Source: CAXTKD01 sp964244885 (lineage in GTDB: Bacteria; Pseudomonadota; Alphaproteobacteria; Sphingomonadales; Sphingomonadaceae). Taken from it: 64,000 nt of DNA. The DNA lies in assembly GCA_964244885.1 (NCBI GenBank), contig CAXTKD010000013.1:1-64000 (forward strand). Reading direction: 5' to 3'. The position numbers and the translations under genes were made by a program. Shown here piece by piece: positions 29,017 to 37,272 of this stretch. How positions within the stretch are numbered: the stretch's first letter is position 1; every line of letters begins with the position of its first letter. Below the pieces are notes generated by a model. The model searched no databases, was not told the origin of the DNA, and saw only the letters and a list, made by a program, of their open reading frames with translations.

Positions 29017-29235
29017 ATGGCGAAGGAAGAACTGCTCGAGATGCGCGGCCAGGTGGCCGAGCTGCTGCCCAACGCGATGTTCCGCGTGAAGCTCGAGAAC
29101 GACCATGAGGTGCTCGGCCACACCGCCGGCAAGATGCGCAAGAACCGCATCCGCGTGCTGGTCGGCGACGAGGTGCTCGTCGAGATGACGCCCTACGACC
29201 TGACCAAGGGCCGCATCACCTACCGCTTCAAGTAG
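29017..29235 (+). CDS. infA: Translation initiation factor IF-1
   Basis: 72 residues, exact family length, OB-fold. It binds the ribosomal A site with IF-2 and IF-3 during initiation. Seen: [35 protein letters not shown] and the end [15 protein letters not shown] 29017 with GGGATGA nearby. In this genome type it lies upstream of the maf block, as here, but a REP-like element and a DUF2332 gene intervene. Confidence 0.97.
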   Translation: MAKEELLEMRGQVAELLPNAMFRVKLENDHEVLGHTAGKMRKNRIRVLVGDEVLVEMTPYDLTKGRITYRFK

Positions 29236-29273
29236 GCGCGGGGCCGCTCTGTCCGGCCATCCACCAAGTTCCC

Positions 29274-29349
29274 GTTCGTCCTGAGCTTGTCGAAGGACGT
29301 GGTTGCTCGGCCTGCGCGACCCACGTGGTTCGACAGGCTCACCACGAAC
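29274..29349. repeat. REP-like paired hairpin, copy A4
   Basis: Left arm 29274-29298 is GTCCT/AGGAC type, right arm 29325-29349 is GTGGT/ACCAC type. The base G just after it completes GGAGG, the ribosome site of the DUF2332 gene. Confidence 0.87.
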
Positions 29350-29360
29350 GGAGGTTGGTG

Positions 29361-30507
29361 ATGTCCAGCGCGCATACGACCGAGCCCATCCGCGCCGCCT
29401 TCGCCAAGCAGGCCGACTGGTGCCGCGCGCTCGGCTCGCCCTTCACCGCCATGCTGTGCGAAGCGATCGAGCGGTCGCTCGATCCCGGCACCGCGACCGG
29501 GCGCCGAATCCTCGACTGGCAGGGCGAGCCCGTCGCCGATGCGCTGGCGCTGCGGCTGACCGGCGCGCTCCATGCGCTCGTTCGCCGCGGGCGGCTGCCG
29601 GGGCTTGCGTCGCTCTATCCGCCCAATCCGCCGCCCGAGGCCGCGACGCTCGACGAGGCGGTCGCGGTGGCGCTCGCCGACGCCGATGGCGATCTCCTGC
29701 CGTGGCTCGACAGCGCGCCGCAGACCAACGAGGTCGCGCGCTCGGGCGTGCTTTACGCCGGGCTGCTGGTCGCCGCCGCCGGGACCGGCCTGCCGCTCGC
29801 CCTCCGCGAGCTCGGCGCCAGCGCCGGGGCTCAACCTGCGGCTCGACCATTATGCCTATGATCTCGGCGGCCGATCGTCCGGCCCGGCCGACGCCGCCGT
29901 TCGCCTCGCGCCGAAGTGGACCGGCAACCCGCCGCCCGAGGCCGAGGTCCGCGTCGCCTCCCGCCGCGGCGTCGATCTGAACCCGCTCGACGTCACCGAC
30001 CCCGCGACGCGCGAGCGGTTGATCGCCTATGTCTGGCCCGACCAGCCCGAGCGGCTGGCGCGGATCGAAGCGGCGCTCGCCGCCGCCGCCGCCGACCCGC
30101 CGCGGCTCGACCGGGGCGACGCCGCCGCCTGGGTCGAGCGCACCATCGCCACCACGCCCGGCGTCTGCACCGTCGTCCAGCACAGCATCGCCTTCACCTA
30201 TTTCCCCGGCGACGCGCAGGCCCGCATCGCCGCGCACATGGCCCGCGTCGGCGCGTCCGCCACCCGCCAAGCCCCGCTCGCCTGGCTGCGCTACGAGTTT
30301 GAGGACGCCGCCACCCCGCCGACGCTCAGGCTGAGCCTGTGGCCGGGCGAGAAGGACCGGCTATTGGCGCACGTCCACCCGCACGGCGCGGAGATCGACT
30401 GGGTGGCTGAGTGTTTCGCCCGGCGGTGTCACCCCCACCTAACCTCCCCCATGGAAGGGGGAGGGACTGGTCCGAAGGATGCAATGAGCACCTCCCCTCC
30501 CCTTTGA
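29361..30507 (+). pseudogene. DUF2332 protein gene with a frameshift
   Basis: The first frame (29361 to about 29830) and the second frame (about 29830-30507) together make one DUF2332 protein of about 380 residues. The break is at a GGGG run (29826-29829): with one G fewer the text reads GASAGLNLRLDHYAYDLGG, the family's conserved junction, instead of running on as GASAGAQP. The 3' end is also abnormal: after VAECFARR the frame enters repeat B3 and stops inside it. Function of DUF2332 is unknown. Either a real recent inactivation or a homopolymer sequencing error. Confidence 0.8.
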
Positions 30508-30544
30508 TGGGGAGGGGTAGGGGTGGGGTGACACCGCTGGGTGA
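30415..30544. repeat. Terminal-inverted-repeat element B3
   Basis: Ends with imperfect inverted repeats of about 22 bases (TTCGCCCGGCGGTGTCACCC at the left, complement of GGGTGACACCGCTGGGTGA at the right) with inner purine/pyrimidine hairpins. It is the same element as B4 (43281-43402) in opposite orientation. It overlaps the 3' end of the DUF2332 gene and ends about 60 bases before maf. Confidence 0.82.
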
Positions 30545-30602
30545 TTGCACGGCGTCGCCGCCCCGCTTGCCTTTTCGGCCTTCCCGCCACAGACGCCACG
30601 CC

Positions 30603-31178
30603 ATGACGCCCGCCCTCATCCTCGCCTCTTCGAGCCCGCGCCGCTTCGCGCTGCTCGCGCAGATCGGAGTCGTCCCAGGGCGCGTCGTATCGCCCGATAT
30701 CGACGAGACGCCGCTCAAGGGCGAGGTCCCCGCCGCCTACGCGCTCCGCCTCGCCGAGGCGAAGGCGCGCGCGGTGACGCGCGGTGACGATGAAGTGGTG
30801 CTCGCTGGCGACACATGCGTCGCGCTCGGCCGGCGCATCCTGCCCGCAAGCGAGACGACCGAGACGGGGAAGGCGCTCCTTGAGCAATTGTCCGGCCGCC
30901 GCCACCGCGTGGTCTCCGCCATCGCGGTGATCGACGCTTCGGGCGTGCTCCGAAGCCGCACCGTCGCCACCGTCGTCGCATTCAAGCGGCTCTCCCCGCA
31001 AGAGGTCGCGGCCTATGTCGAGAGCGGCGAGGGGCTGGGCAAGGCGGGGGGATACGCCATCCAGGGTCGCGCCGCGGGCTTCGTTCGCTTCCTGTCGGGC
31101 AGCTATTCGGGGGTCGTCGGCCTGCCGCTGTTCGAGACGCGGGCGCTGCTCAAGACCGCCGGGATCGATGTCGCCTGA
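30603..31178 (+). CDS. maf: Maf nucleotide pyrophosphatase
   Basis: 191 residues. Hydrolyses canonical and modified nucleoside triphosphates (dTTP/UTP group, m5U and pseudouridine forms). Seen: LILASSSPRRFALLAQIG, LRLAEAKA, LAGDTCVALGRRIL, the catalytic region GLGKAGGYAIQGRAAGFV and SGSYSGVVGLPLFET. ATG 30603 is used. It overlaps the RNase gene by 11 bases, in the conserved set infA-maf-rng-yacG. Confidence 0.95.
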   Translation: MTPALILASSSPRRFALLAQIGVVPGRVVSPDIDETPLKGEVPAAYALRLAEAKARAVTRGDDEVVLAGDTCVALGRRILPASETTETGKALLEQLSGRRHRVVSAIAVIDASGVLRSRTVATVVAFKRLSPQEVAAYVESGEGLGKAGGYAIQGRAAGFVRFLSGSYSGVVGLPLFETRALLKTAGIDVA

Positions 31179-32142
31179 GGCGATCCTAGAGGAGGGCATC
31201 GGCGAGACCCGCCTCGCGCTGATCGGCGACGGCCGCATCGTCGAAGCGCACGTCGAGCGCGCCAGCGACACGCTGCGCGCCGGCAGCGTCCACGAGGGGC
31301 GGCTGACCAGGATCAACGGGCGTAACGGTATGGTAACGATTGCTGGAACCGAGACGCTGATCGAACCGCTCCCATCAGGCGTCACCGAAGGCGCCATCCT
31401 CCAGGTCGAGGTCGTCCGCGAAGCCATTCCCGAGCCCGGCCGCCCCCGCCTCGCGAAAGTCGCATCCGCACCGTCTCGGTCGTCTCGGTCGGGCTCGCTG
31501 GCCGAACGCTTCCCCGCCGCCAGACGCCTCGCTCCGCACCAGCCCGACGCGCTCGAGGCCGCCGGCTGGTCGGAGGTGCTGGAGGAGGCCCGGACCGGCA
31601 TCGTCGCGTTCGACGGCGGGCTGCTGACGATCAGCCTCACCCCGGCGATGACCGTCATCGACGTCGATGGTGCGCTGCCACCCGCCCAGCTGGCGCTCGC
31701 GGGAGCGGAGGCCGCCGCGCATGCCATCCGCCGCCTTGGCATCGCGGGCTCGATCGGGATCGACCTGCCGACCGTCGCCGACAAGGCCAGCCGCATCGCC
31801 TGCGCGGAAGCGGTCGACTTTATCCTGCCGCAGCCGTTCGAGCGGACCGCGGTCAACGGCTTCGGCTTCCTGCAGATCGTCCGCCGCAGGGTCCGCCCGT
31901 CGCTGCTCGAACGCCTTCAGGGCGCGCCGGTGGAAAGCGCGGCGCTCGCGCTCCTCCGCCAGGCCGAGCGCGCGCCGCCGGGCGGCCTCGCCCTCGTCGC
32001 CGCCCCCGCCGTCGTCGCCTGGCTCGCTGCTCACAGCGAGCTCATTGCCGAGCTCGAACGCCGCATCGGCGGCCGCGCGGCGTTGCGCGAGGGCGCTTCG
32101 CTCGCCATATCGGCCGGGCATGTCGCGCCTCTCGACCTCTGA
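31168..32142 (+). CDS. Ribonuclease E/G family protein, short
   Basis: 324 residues, shorter than RNase G (about 490). Seen: the S1-like start (ILEEGIGETRLALIGDGRIVEAHVERASDTLRAG, broken by little) and the later GSIGIDLPTV and ERTAVNGFGFLQIVRRR that correspond to the RNase E/G catalytic DNase I-like part. The zinc-link Cys pair of RNase E is absent. This is the small variant commonly found between maf and yacG in alphaproteobacteria; its RNA substrate is unknown. Confidence 0.85.
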   Translation: MSPEAILEEGIGETRLALIGDGRIVEAHVERASDTLRAGSVHEGRLTRINGRNGMVTIAGTETLIEPLPSGVTEGAILQVEVVREAIPEPGRPRLAKVASAPSRSSRSGSLAERFPAARRLAPHQPDALEAAGWSEVLEEARTGIVAFDGGLLTISLTPAMTVIDVDGALPPAQLALAGAEAAAHAIRRLGIAGSIGIDLPTVADKASRIACAEAVDFILPQPFERTAVNGFGFLQIVRRRVRPSLLERLQGAPVESAALALLRQAERAPPGGLALVAAPAVVAWLAAHSELIAELERRIGGRAALREGASLAISAGHVAPLDL

Positions 32143-32305
32143 TCCCCGCTGCCCGCTCTGCCGCAAGCCGGCGGTGGCCGAGCATATGCCGTTCTGCTCG
32201 ATGCTGTGCCAGGACCGCGACCTGCTGAACTGGCTCGACGAGCGCTATGTCGCCCCCGGCCCGCCCGCCGAAGAGGCGCTGGACAACGAAGAACCCCTCG
32301 CCTAA
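32120..32305 (+). CDS. yacG: DNA gyrase inhibitor YacG (zinc protein)
   Basis: 61 residues with a single zinc finger, C11-x2-C14 and C26-x3-C30 (RCPLCRKP, FCSMLCQD), ending in LLNWLDERY. The Escherichia coli homologue binds GyrB and inhibits DNA binding by gyrase. ATG 32120 overlaps the RNase gene end by 23 bases in another frame. Too short to stand out by length, but the cysteine pattern is decisive. tRNA-Phe follows 12 bases later. Confidence 0.92.
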   Translation: MSRLSTSDPRCPLCRKPAVAEHMPFCSMLCQDRDLLNWLDERYVAPGPPAEEALDNEEPLA

Positions 32306-32317
32306 GACGCCGCGCGT

Positions 32318-32392
32318 GCCCGGGTAGCTCAGGGGTAGAGCAGGGGATTGAAAATCCCCGTGTCGGTGGTTCAATTCCGCCCCCGGGCACCA
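32318..32392 (+). tRNA. tRNA-Phe (GAA)
   Basis: 75 bases with encoded CCA. All four stems pair: acceptor GCCCGGG with CCCGGGC, D stem GCTC/GAGC, anticodon stem GGGGA/TCCCC around TTGAAAA (anticodon GAA), T stem GGTGG/CCGCC with TTCAATT loop. It sits directly after yacG, a common position for tRNA-Phe in alphaproteobacteria. Confidence 0.97.
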
Positions 32393-32441
32393 TCGGTTTT
32401 CGTTTCGGGAACAGAACTACGCCCCGCGCGTCGTCCCGCCC

Positions 32442-33086
32442 ATGACCATCACCGCCCCCCGCCGCTCCGCCGCGTGTCTCGCCGCATTCGCCTTTCTGGC
32501 GTTCGCCGCGCCCGCCATTGCCGCCGACACCGCCTGCGGCAGCGTTCCCAACGACGGCGTCTGCCTCGGCACGATCGACGTGCCGCCCGAGCAGCGCGCC
32601 GCCTTCCTCGAGGCCGGGCATCTCGCGATCGACGCCGTCTTCTCCGACGCCTTCGAGAGCGACCTCAAGGCCTTCGTCGCGACCCACACCATCGACGGCG
32701 CCTATGCGCCGGCGTGGAAGGGAGTCGACGCCGACGCGGTGGTCAAGGACATGCGGCGAGTCATCGCCGGCCAGCGGATCGCGACATACGGCGGCGTCGG
32801 CGGCTGGTTCAAGCACACCTTCGCGGGTAACGTTGCCTATGACGGCGTGGCCGACGGGCCGATCCGGCTCAACCGCTGGGCGCTGCCGCGCTCGCCGGTC
32901 TCGCTCGCCAACACCATCGCGCACGAGGTCGCGCACCGCATCGGCCTCAAGCACCCGAGCAGCGGCGGCGACCAGTCGGTCGCCAAATGCGAGCCGCCCT
33001 ACGTCATTGGCTCGCTGGTCGAGAAGCAGGCGCTGGGCGACAAGTGGAAGGGCAGCCTGAACGACTGCTCGATCCTCGCTCGCTAG
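32442..33086 (+). CDS. Secreted HExxHxxGxxH protein, metzincin-like
   Basis: 214 residues. A signal peptide (cleavage near AIA-AD, residue 28) precedes a small domain with four cysteines and the zinc motif HEVAHRIGLKH (161-171), i.e. HExxHxxGxxH, with the third histidine in the metzincin position. The surrounding TIAHEVAHRIGLKH plus Met-turn is not obvious by eye. It resembles small exported peptidase-like proteins annotated only as hypothetical. The 4-base overlap with corA is on the opposite strand. Catalytic ability is inferred from the motif only. Confidence 0.7.
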   Translation: MTITAPRRSAACLAAFAFLAFAAPAIAADTACGSVPNDGVCLGTIDVPPEQRAAFLEAGHLAIDAVFSDAFESDLKAFVATHTIDGAYAPAWKGVDADAVVKDMRRVIAGQRIATYGGVGGWFKHTFAGNVAYDGVADGPIRLNRWALPRSPVSLANTIAHEVAHRIGLKHPSSGGDQSVAKCEPPYVIGSLVEKQALGDKWKGSLNDCSILAR

Positions 33087-34051
33087 AGCCAGCCCGCGCG
33101 CTTGAACCGCGCATAGAGCACCGCGCAAATCGAGACGATGACGCCCAGCACGACCGGATAGCCGTAGACGCTGTGCAGCTCGGGCATATGCTCGAAGTTC
33201 ATGCCGTAGATGCCGGCGATCGCGGTCGGCACCGCGAGGATCGCCGCCCAGGCGGCAAGCTGGCGGGTGATCGTGCCCTGCCGTTGCTGCTCCAGCAGCG
33301 TGCTGATCTCGAACACCGACGACAGCACATCGCGAAGCCCGTCGACCAGCGACTGGACGCGGCGGACATGGTCGAGCACGTCGCTGAAATAGGGCCGGGC
33401 GTCGGGGTCGATGCAAGGCAGGTCCAGATGGACGAGCTTGCTGCAGACCTCGCCCATCGGGCCGAGCGTGCGCTGGAAGCGGATGAGCTCGCGGCGCAGG
33501 TTGAAGATGCGGGTGACCTCGTCGCGGCCGAGGAAGGCGTCGAGCGCGTGCTGCTCCATCGCCAGCACCTCCTCCTCGATCGCCTCGACGATCGGCAGAT
33601 AGCCGTCGACGACGAAATCGAGGATCGCGTGGAGGACGTAGTCGACGCCAAGCGCGAGCTGCGCTGGCGCCGCCTCCAGATGATGGCGCAGATCGCTGTG
33701 GGCGCGCTCCGAGCCGTGGCGGACGGTGACGATATGGTTGTGGCCAAGGAACACGGCGGTCTGGCCGTAGGCGATACGGTCGTTCTCGAGGTGCGCCGGG
33801 CGCGCGATGACGAACAGCTGGTCGCCGTAGATATCGACCTTGGGCAGCTGCCGGTCCTTCAGCGCGTCCTCGACCGCCAGCGGGTGGAGGCCGAACTGGT
33901 CCTGGAGCTGGCGTAGCTCATATTCGCTGGGCTCCAGCAGGCCGATCCACACGAAGTCGTCGGTGCCGGCAACGCACGGCGTCGGCTCGTCGATCGCGAT
34001 GGCGCGGACACGCTGGCCCTTGCTGTAGAGATAGGCGGCGACGACGGTCAT
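33083..34051 (-). CDS. corA: CorA magnesium/cobalt transporter
   Basis: 322 residues. Homopentameric inner-membrane channel for Mg2+ (also Co2+, Ni2+). Seen: a large cytosolic helical domain, two C-terminal membrane helices (about 260-280 and 295-315) and the signature YGMNF (GMN selectivity loop) between them. It is followed downstream by convergent gene 32442. It could form a unit with the dcd gene upstream, with only 6 bases between. Confidence 0.93.
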   Translation of the reverse strand: MTVVAAYLYSKGQRVRAIAIDEPTPCVAGTDDFVWIGLLEPSEYELRQLQDQFGLHPLAVEDALKDRQLPKVDIYGDQLFVIARPAHLENDRIAYGQTAVFLGHNHIVTVRHGSERAHSDLRHHLEAAPAQLALGVDYVLHAILDFVVDGYLPIVEAIEEEVLAMEQHALDAFLGRDEVTRIFNLRRELIRFQRTLGPMGEVCSKLVHLDLPCIDPDARPYFSDVLDHVRRVQSLVDGLRDVLSSVFEISTLLEQQRQGTITRQLAAWAAILAVPTAIAGIYGMNFEHMPELHSVYGYPVVLGVIVSICAVLYARFKRAGWL

Positions 34052-34057
34052 GGCGGC

Positions 34058-34612
34058 TCAAAGCTTCGGCAAGGTGACGCCGCGCTGGCCCATATATTTG
34101 CCCGCGCGGTCGGCATAGGTCACCTCGCAGGGCTCGTTGCCCTGGAGGAAGAGGAACTGGCAGGCGCCCTCGTTGGCGTAGATCTTCGCCGGAAGCGGCG
34201 TGGTGTTCGAGAACTCCAGCGTCACATGCCCCTCCCAGCCCGGCTCCAGCGGGGTGACGTTCACGATGATGCCGCAGCGCGCGTAGGTCGACTTGCCGAG
34301 GCAGATGACCAGCACGTCCTTGGGCACGCGGAAATATTCGACCGTGCGGGCGAGTGCGAAGCTGTTGGGCGGGATGACGCAGACGTCGGTCTTGCGGTCG
34401 ACGAAGCTCTGCGGCGCGAAGTCCTTGGGGTCGACGATCACCGAATCGACGTTGGTGAAGATCTTGAACTCGTCCGCCACCCGCGCGTCATAGCCGTAGG
34501 ACGACAGGCCGTAGCTGATGCAGCCGTCGCGCTTCTGCCGATCCTCGAACGGCTCGATCATCGCACTCCCAAGCGCGCGCTCGCGGATCCAGCGGTCGGA
34601 CATCACGGACAT
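34058..34612 (-). CDS. dcd: dCTP deaminase
   Basis: 184 residues. Deaminates dCTP to dUTP, the first step of dTMP formation. Seen: [29 protein letters not shown] (signature), [26 protein letters not shown] and the C-terminal lid [12 protein letters not shown]. Start ATG 34612 (MSVMSDRW) follows AGGAAAG; an in-frame extension of 26 codons upstream is non-coding. The UDG-like and dUTP-related gene UdgX lies elsewhere in the window. A -10/-35 promoter is visible upstream. Confidence 0.96.
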   Translation of the reverse strand: MSVMSDRWIRERALGSAMIEPFEDRQKRDGCISYGLSSYGYDARVADEFKIFTNVDSVIVDPKDFAPQSFVDRKTDVCVIPPNSFALARTVEYFRVPKDVLVICLGKSTYARCGIIVNVTPLEPGWEGHVTLEFSNTTPLPAKIYANEGACQFLFLQGNEPCEVTYADRAGKYMGQRGVTLPKL

Positions 34613-34704
34613 GCGGGACTTTCCTGAACAAGTTGACACGGTGAGACACCTGATGGGCCGATGCGTGTCACCTTCAGCCGGTCCCACCAACCATTGCTCG
34701 GTTG

Positions 34705-34733
34705 ATTATAACCATATACGTTCGTCCAAGCAA
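34705..34733 (-). promoter_or_regulatory. Sigma-70 type promoter of dcd
   Basis: On the minus strand a perfect TATAAT -10 box (34705-34710) stands 17 bases from a weak -35 TTGCTT (34728-34733), in an AT-rich patch. Transcription would begin near 34698, about 85 bases before the dcd start codon. Confidence 0.45.
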
Positions 34734-34739
34734 GCTTTA

Positions 34740-35204
34740 TCACCGAATATGGAGCACGCAGATTAAAGTGAACAGCCGTCTCGCGGTATCGAAATCGACC
34801 TCGATACGCGGGCTCAGCCGCTCCTGGAGCATCTCCGCCGCCTCGTTGTGAATACCGCGCCGCGCCATGTCGACGGTCTCGATCTGGGTCGGCGTGCTGG
34901 CGCGGATCGCCTTGTAATAGGAATCGCAGATCGCGAAATAGTCGCGCACCGTGCGGCGGAAGGGCGAAAGCGGCAGGATGACGGTCTCGATCGGCGCGCC
35001 CGCCTCGTCGGCGATGTCGATCGCGAGGCGGCCCTCCTCGACGCGCAGGACGATCCGGAACGGGCCGTCGTGGCCGACGAAATCGAAGCAATTGCCTTCC
35101 AGCAGGTCGAAGATCGCGACGCGGCGCTCCTGCTCGACATCGGCGTTGCGCCACAGGATGGTGCGCTCGTCGAGCTGGACGTCGATGATGCGGGGATCGG
35201 CCAC
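34740..35204 (-). CDS. UPF0262 family protein
   Basis: 154 residues of the UPF0262 (PF06793) family, found only in alphaproteobacteria. Seen: IIDVQLDERTILWRNADVEQERRVAI, LPLSPFRRTVRDYFAICDSYY and MARRGIHNEAAEML. No biochemical function is known. It is upstream of dcd with 127 bases between, holding the dcd promoter, so the two are probably separately transcribed. Confidence 0.9.
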   Translation of the reverse strand: MADPRIIDVQLDERTILWRNADVEQERRVAIFDLLEGNCFDFVGHDGPFRIVLRVEEGRLAIDIADEAGAPIETVILPLSPFRRTVRDYFAICDSYYKAIRASTPTQIETVDMARRGIHNEAAEMLQERLSPRIEVDFDTARRLFTLICVLHIR

Positions 35205-35246
35205 GCGCGCACCTTAGCCGGGTGGCGGTGCTAATCACCAGAGTCC

Positions 35247-35321
35247 GTTCGTCCTGAGCTTGTCGAAGGACGTGGCACGCGGGGCGGTGCGATCTCGTCC
35301 TTCGACAGGCTCAGGACGAAC
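35247..35321. repeat. REP-like paired hairpin, copy A5
   Basis: Arms 35247-35271 and 35297-35321, both of the GTCCT/AGGAC type. The spacer carries GTGGCACGCGGGGCGGTGCG, similar to that of copy A3. It lies in the 129-base gap between the dioxygenase and UPF0262 genes. Confidence 0.88.
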
Positions 35322-35333
35322 GGAGGTGGTTGA

Positions 35334-36272
35334 TTAAAGCAGCTTGATCTCGCGCAGCCGCTGCCGGAGGAAATCGTCGGCGGTGATGCTGTCGGGGTAG
35401 CGGTCGGGATGGCCGGCCTCGACGCAGCCGGGCAGCGTCTCGATCCGGTATTCGGGCTCGAAGTGCAGGAAGAACGGCGTCGAGTAGCGCGGCACGCCGC
35501 GGCGCTCGGGCGGCGGGTTGACGACGCGGTGGCTGGTCGACGGCAGCCGATGGTTGGTCAGCCGCTGCAGCATGTCGCCGACGTTGACGACCAGCGCGCC
35601 CTCCGGCGGGGTGATCGGCAGCCAGTCGCCGGCGGCGGTCCTGACCTGCAGCCCCGCCTCCTCCGCGCCGAGCAGCAGCGTGATGACGTTGATGTCCTCA
35701 TGCGCCCCGGCGCGGACGCCGGGCGCGTCGGCGGGGATCGGCGGATAGTGGAGCAGGCGAAGCACCGAATTGCCGAGCCGCACCTTGCCGTCGAAGAAAT
35801 CGTCGGCGAGGCCGAGGTCGCGGGCGATGGCGCGGAGCAGCGTCGCGCCCATCGCATCGAGCGCCGCGAACAGGCCGCCGACCGAGTCGCGGAAGCCCGG
35901 CACCTCGGCGGGCCACAGATTGTCGGGCATGTACTTGCGATAGGGGTGGCGGGGCGGCAGGTCGCGGCCGGTGTGCCAGAATTCCTTCAGGTCGACCGTC
36001 GCCGCGTCCTTCGCCGCCTCGGTCCCGAACGGCGTATAGCCGCGCGCGCCGCCCGAGCCCGGAACGTGGTAACGGCGCTTGACCGCGTCGGGCAGCGCGA
36101 AGAACGCCTTGGTGTCGGCGACCGCGCGGTCGATCATGCCCTGGTCGAGGCCGTGGTCGGCGACCACCGCGAAGCCGTAGGTGCGAAAGGAATCGCCAAG
36201 CGCCTTGGCGAAAGCGTCGGGGTCCTGCGCGGCGAGGCGCATCGAGACCGGCTCGATACTCGGCTGGGTCAT
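35334..36272 (-). CDS. Isopenicillin N synthase-like 2OG-Fe(II) dioxygenase
   Basis: 312 residues. Non-haem iron dioxygenase fold. Seen: N-terminal FRTYGFAVVADHGLDQGMIDRAV, GARGYTPFGTE, AGAHEDINVITLLLG (HxD), VNVGDMLQRLTNHRLPSTSHRVVNPP (distal His) and RYSTPFFLHFEPEYRIETL. The HxD...H iron triad and the 2OG-binding RxS (RYS) are intact. Bacterial members oxidise amino acids, ethylene precursors or flavonoid-like compounds; the substrate is not evident. tRNA-Arg lies 20 bases upstream on the same strand. Confidence 0.88.
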   Translation of the reverse strand: MTQPSIEPVSMRLAAQDPDAFAKALGDSFRTYGFAVVADHGLDQGMIDRAVADTKAFFALPDAVKRRYHVPGSGGARGYTPFGTEAAKDAATVDLKEFWHTGRDLPPRHPYRKYMPDNLWPAEVPGFRDSVGGLFAALDAMGATLLRAIARDLGLADDFFDGKVRLGNSVLRLLHYPPIPADAPGVRAGAHEDINVITLLLGAEEAGLQVRTAAGDWLPITPPEGALVVNVGDMLQRLTNHRLPSTSHRVVNPPPERRGVPRYSTPFFLHFEPEYRIETLPGCVEAGHPDRYPDSITADDFLRQRLREIKLL

Positions 36273-36292
36273 CGCTGCCGCCTGCGGGAAAT

Positions 36293-36369
36293 TGGCGCGC
36301 CCGGAACGATTCGAACGTCCGACCCTCAGATTCGTAGTCTGATGCTCTATCCAGCTGAGCTACGGGCGC
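36293..36369 (-). tRNA. tRNA-Arg (ACG)
   Basis: 77 bases with encoded CCA on the minus strand. Acceptor GCGCCCG/CGGGCGC, D stem GCTC/GAGC, anticodon stem TCAGA/TCTGA around CTACGAA (anticodon ACG, read as ICG after deamination), T arm with GTTCGAATC. It follows the CDS at 36462 in divergent orientation. Confidence 0.96.
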
Positions 36370-36461
36370 GTGGGATGCGGTGCATAAACGCGGGGGGGCT
36401 TCGGCGCAAGCCCGTGGCGCGGCTTGGCAAGACCGGGGAGCCGCGACTATGGACAGGCGGC

Positions 36462-37004
36462 ATGCGTATCGCCCCGCTCTTCGCCCCGCTCGCCTGCCTG
36501 TTGCTGCTCGCCTGCACCGGCGCCGGCGGCAACTGGCCGAGCCTTGCCCGCCGCCCCGCCGAGAAGATCGCGGCCGGACTGCCGGCGACCCCCGACGCCG
36601 GAAGCGCGCCGACATCCGCCGCGACGGCGGCGCCATCGAGCACGATCACCATCGCCGCGGCGCGAATCGCCGACGCCGACAAGGACCTGACCGTGATCGA
36701 GGCGCGGTGGAAGCGCCAGCAGGCGGCGACCGAGGCGGCGGTCGTCACGGGGCGCAGCGCGGCGCGCGATTCGGATGCCTGGAGCGCGGCGCAACTGGAG
36801 CTCAGCCGCTTTGGCAAGATCGGTGCTCAGGCGTCGGACGCGCGCGAGCGGCTGAACGCCATTGCCGGTGACCTGTCGAAGGCGGCGGCGGAGGGCGCGG
36901 AGGTCTCCGCCTCGCTCGCCGCGACCGGCAAGCTCATCGCCCGCGCCGACGCGCTGATCGAAGCGCACGGCAAGGCGGCTGCGACATTATCGCTCCCCAA
37001 ATAA
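36462..37004 (+). CDS. Putative lipoprotein with coiled-coil region
   Basis: 180 residues. A short hydrophobic signal ends in LLAC (lipobox, Cys18), then a low-complexity Pro/Thr/Ala linker and, from about 85 to 175, a helical Ala/Glu/Lys-rich region likely to form a coiled coil. It would be anchored in a membrane facing the periplasm. No recognised family. Start ATG 36462; the open frame continues upstream but across tRNA-Arg. It lies 268 bases before the type III PKS gene. Confidence 0.75.
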   Translation: MRIAPLFAPLACLLLLACTGAGGNWPSLARRPAEKIAAGLPATPDAGSAPTSAATAAPSSTITIAAARIADADKDLTVIEARWKRQQAATEAAVVTGRSAARDSDAWSAAQLELSRFGKIGAQASDARERLNAIAGDLSKAAAEGAEVSASLAATGKLIARADALIEAHGKAAATLSLPK

Positions 37005-37272
37005 TTCCGCTCGCGCAACGTCGTTAATCGGGCGTTTACATTGAAAGCCTATGAACGGGGTCGCGGGGGCGTTCCCCGATGCGGCGGCTTCCCCCTGTTC
37101 CTCGCTGCCGCTTCGGTGCTTCCGTCTACGGGTGTTGGTTCCCCCGGCTCGCAAGGCCGGGCCCGTGGTAGCCGCCCCGTCCCGGCCGCCCCCAAAGGCC
37201 GGGACGGGGCGACGCTGCCCCCGAAACGCCTTCTCCGTGCGTTCAGACCGGCGACAGCCTATTGGAGTCTGA
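37005..37272 (+). other. Structured GC-rich leader before the PKS operon
   Basis: 268 bases without a convincing gene. It starts AT-rich (TTAATCGGGCGTTTACATTG near 37023-37042, the best promoter-like stretch), then holds a series of hairpins. The strongest is a perfect 13-bp stem, CCCCGTCCCGGCC (37175-37187) with GGCCGGGACGGGG (37197-37209), preceded by CCCCGGC/GCCGGG around 37142-37162. No T-run follows, so it is not a simple terminator. It may be an untranslated leader or a small RNA. Short frames inside have no ribosome site or protein-like composition. Confidence 0.5.

Noticed and set aside
37051..37272. Short frames in the leader before the PKS gene (for example a 73-codon frame)
   Set aside because: No ribosome-binding site, Pro/Arg-rich low-complexity product and strong hairpins running through; better explained as structured RNA.
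37005..37272. tmRNA or 4.5S (SRP) RNA in the leader region
   Set aside because: The conserved SRP loop and the tmRNA acceptor/TPsiC elements were looked for and not seen.
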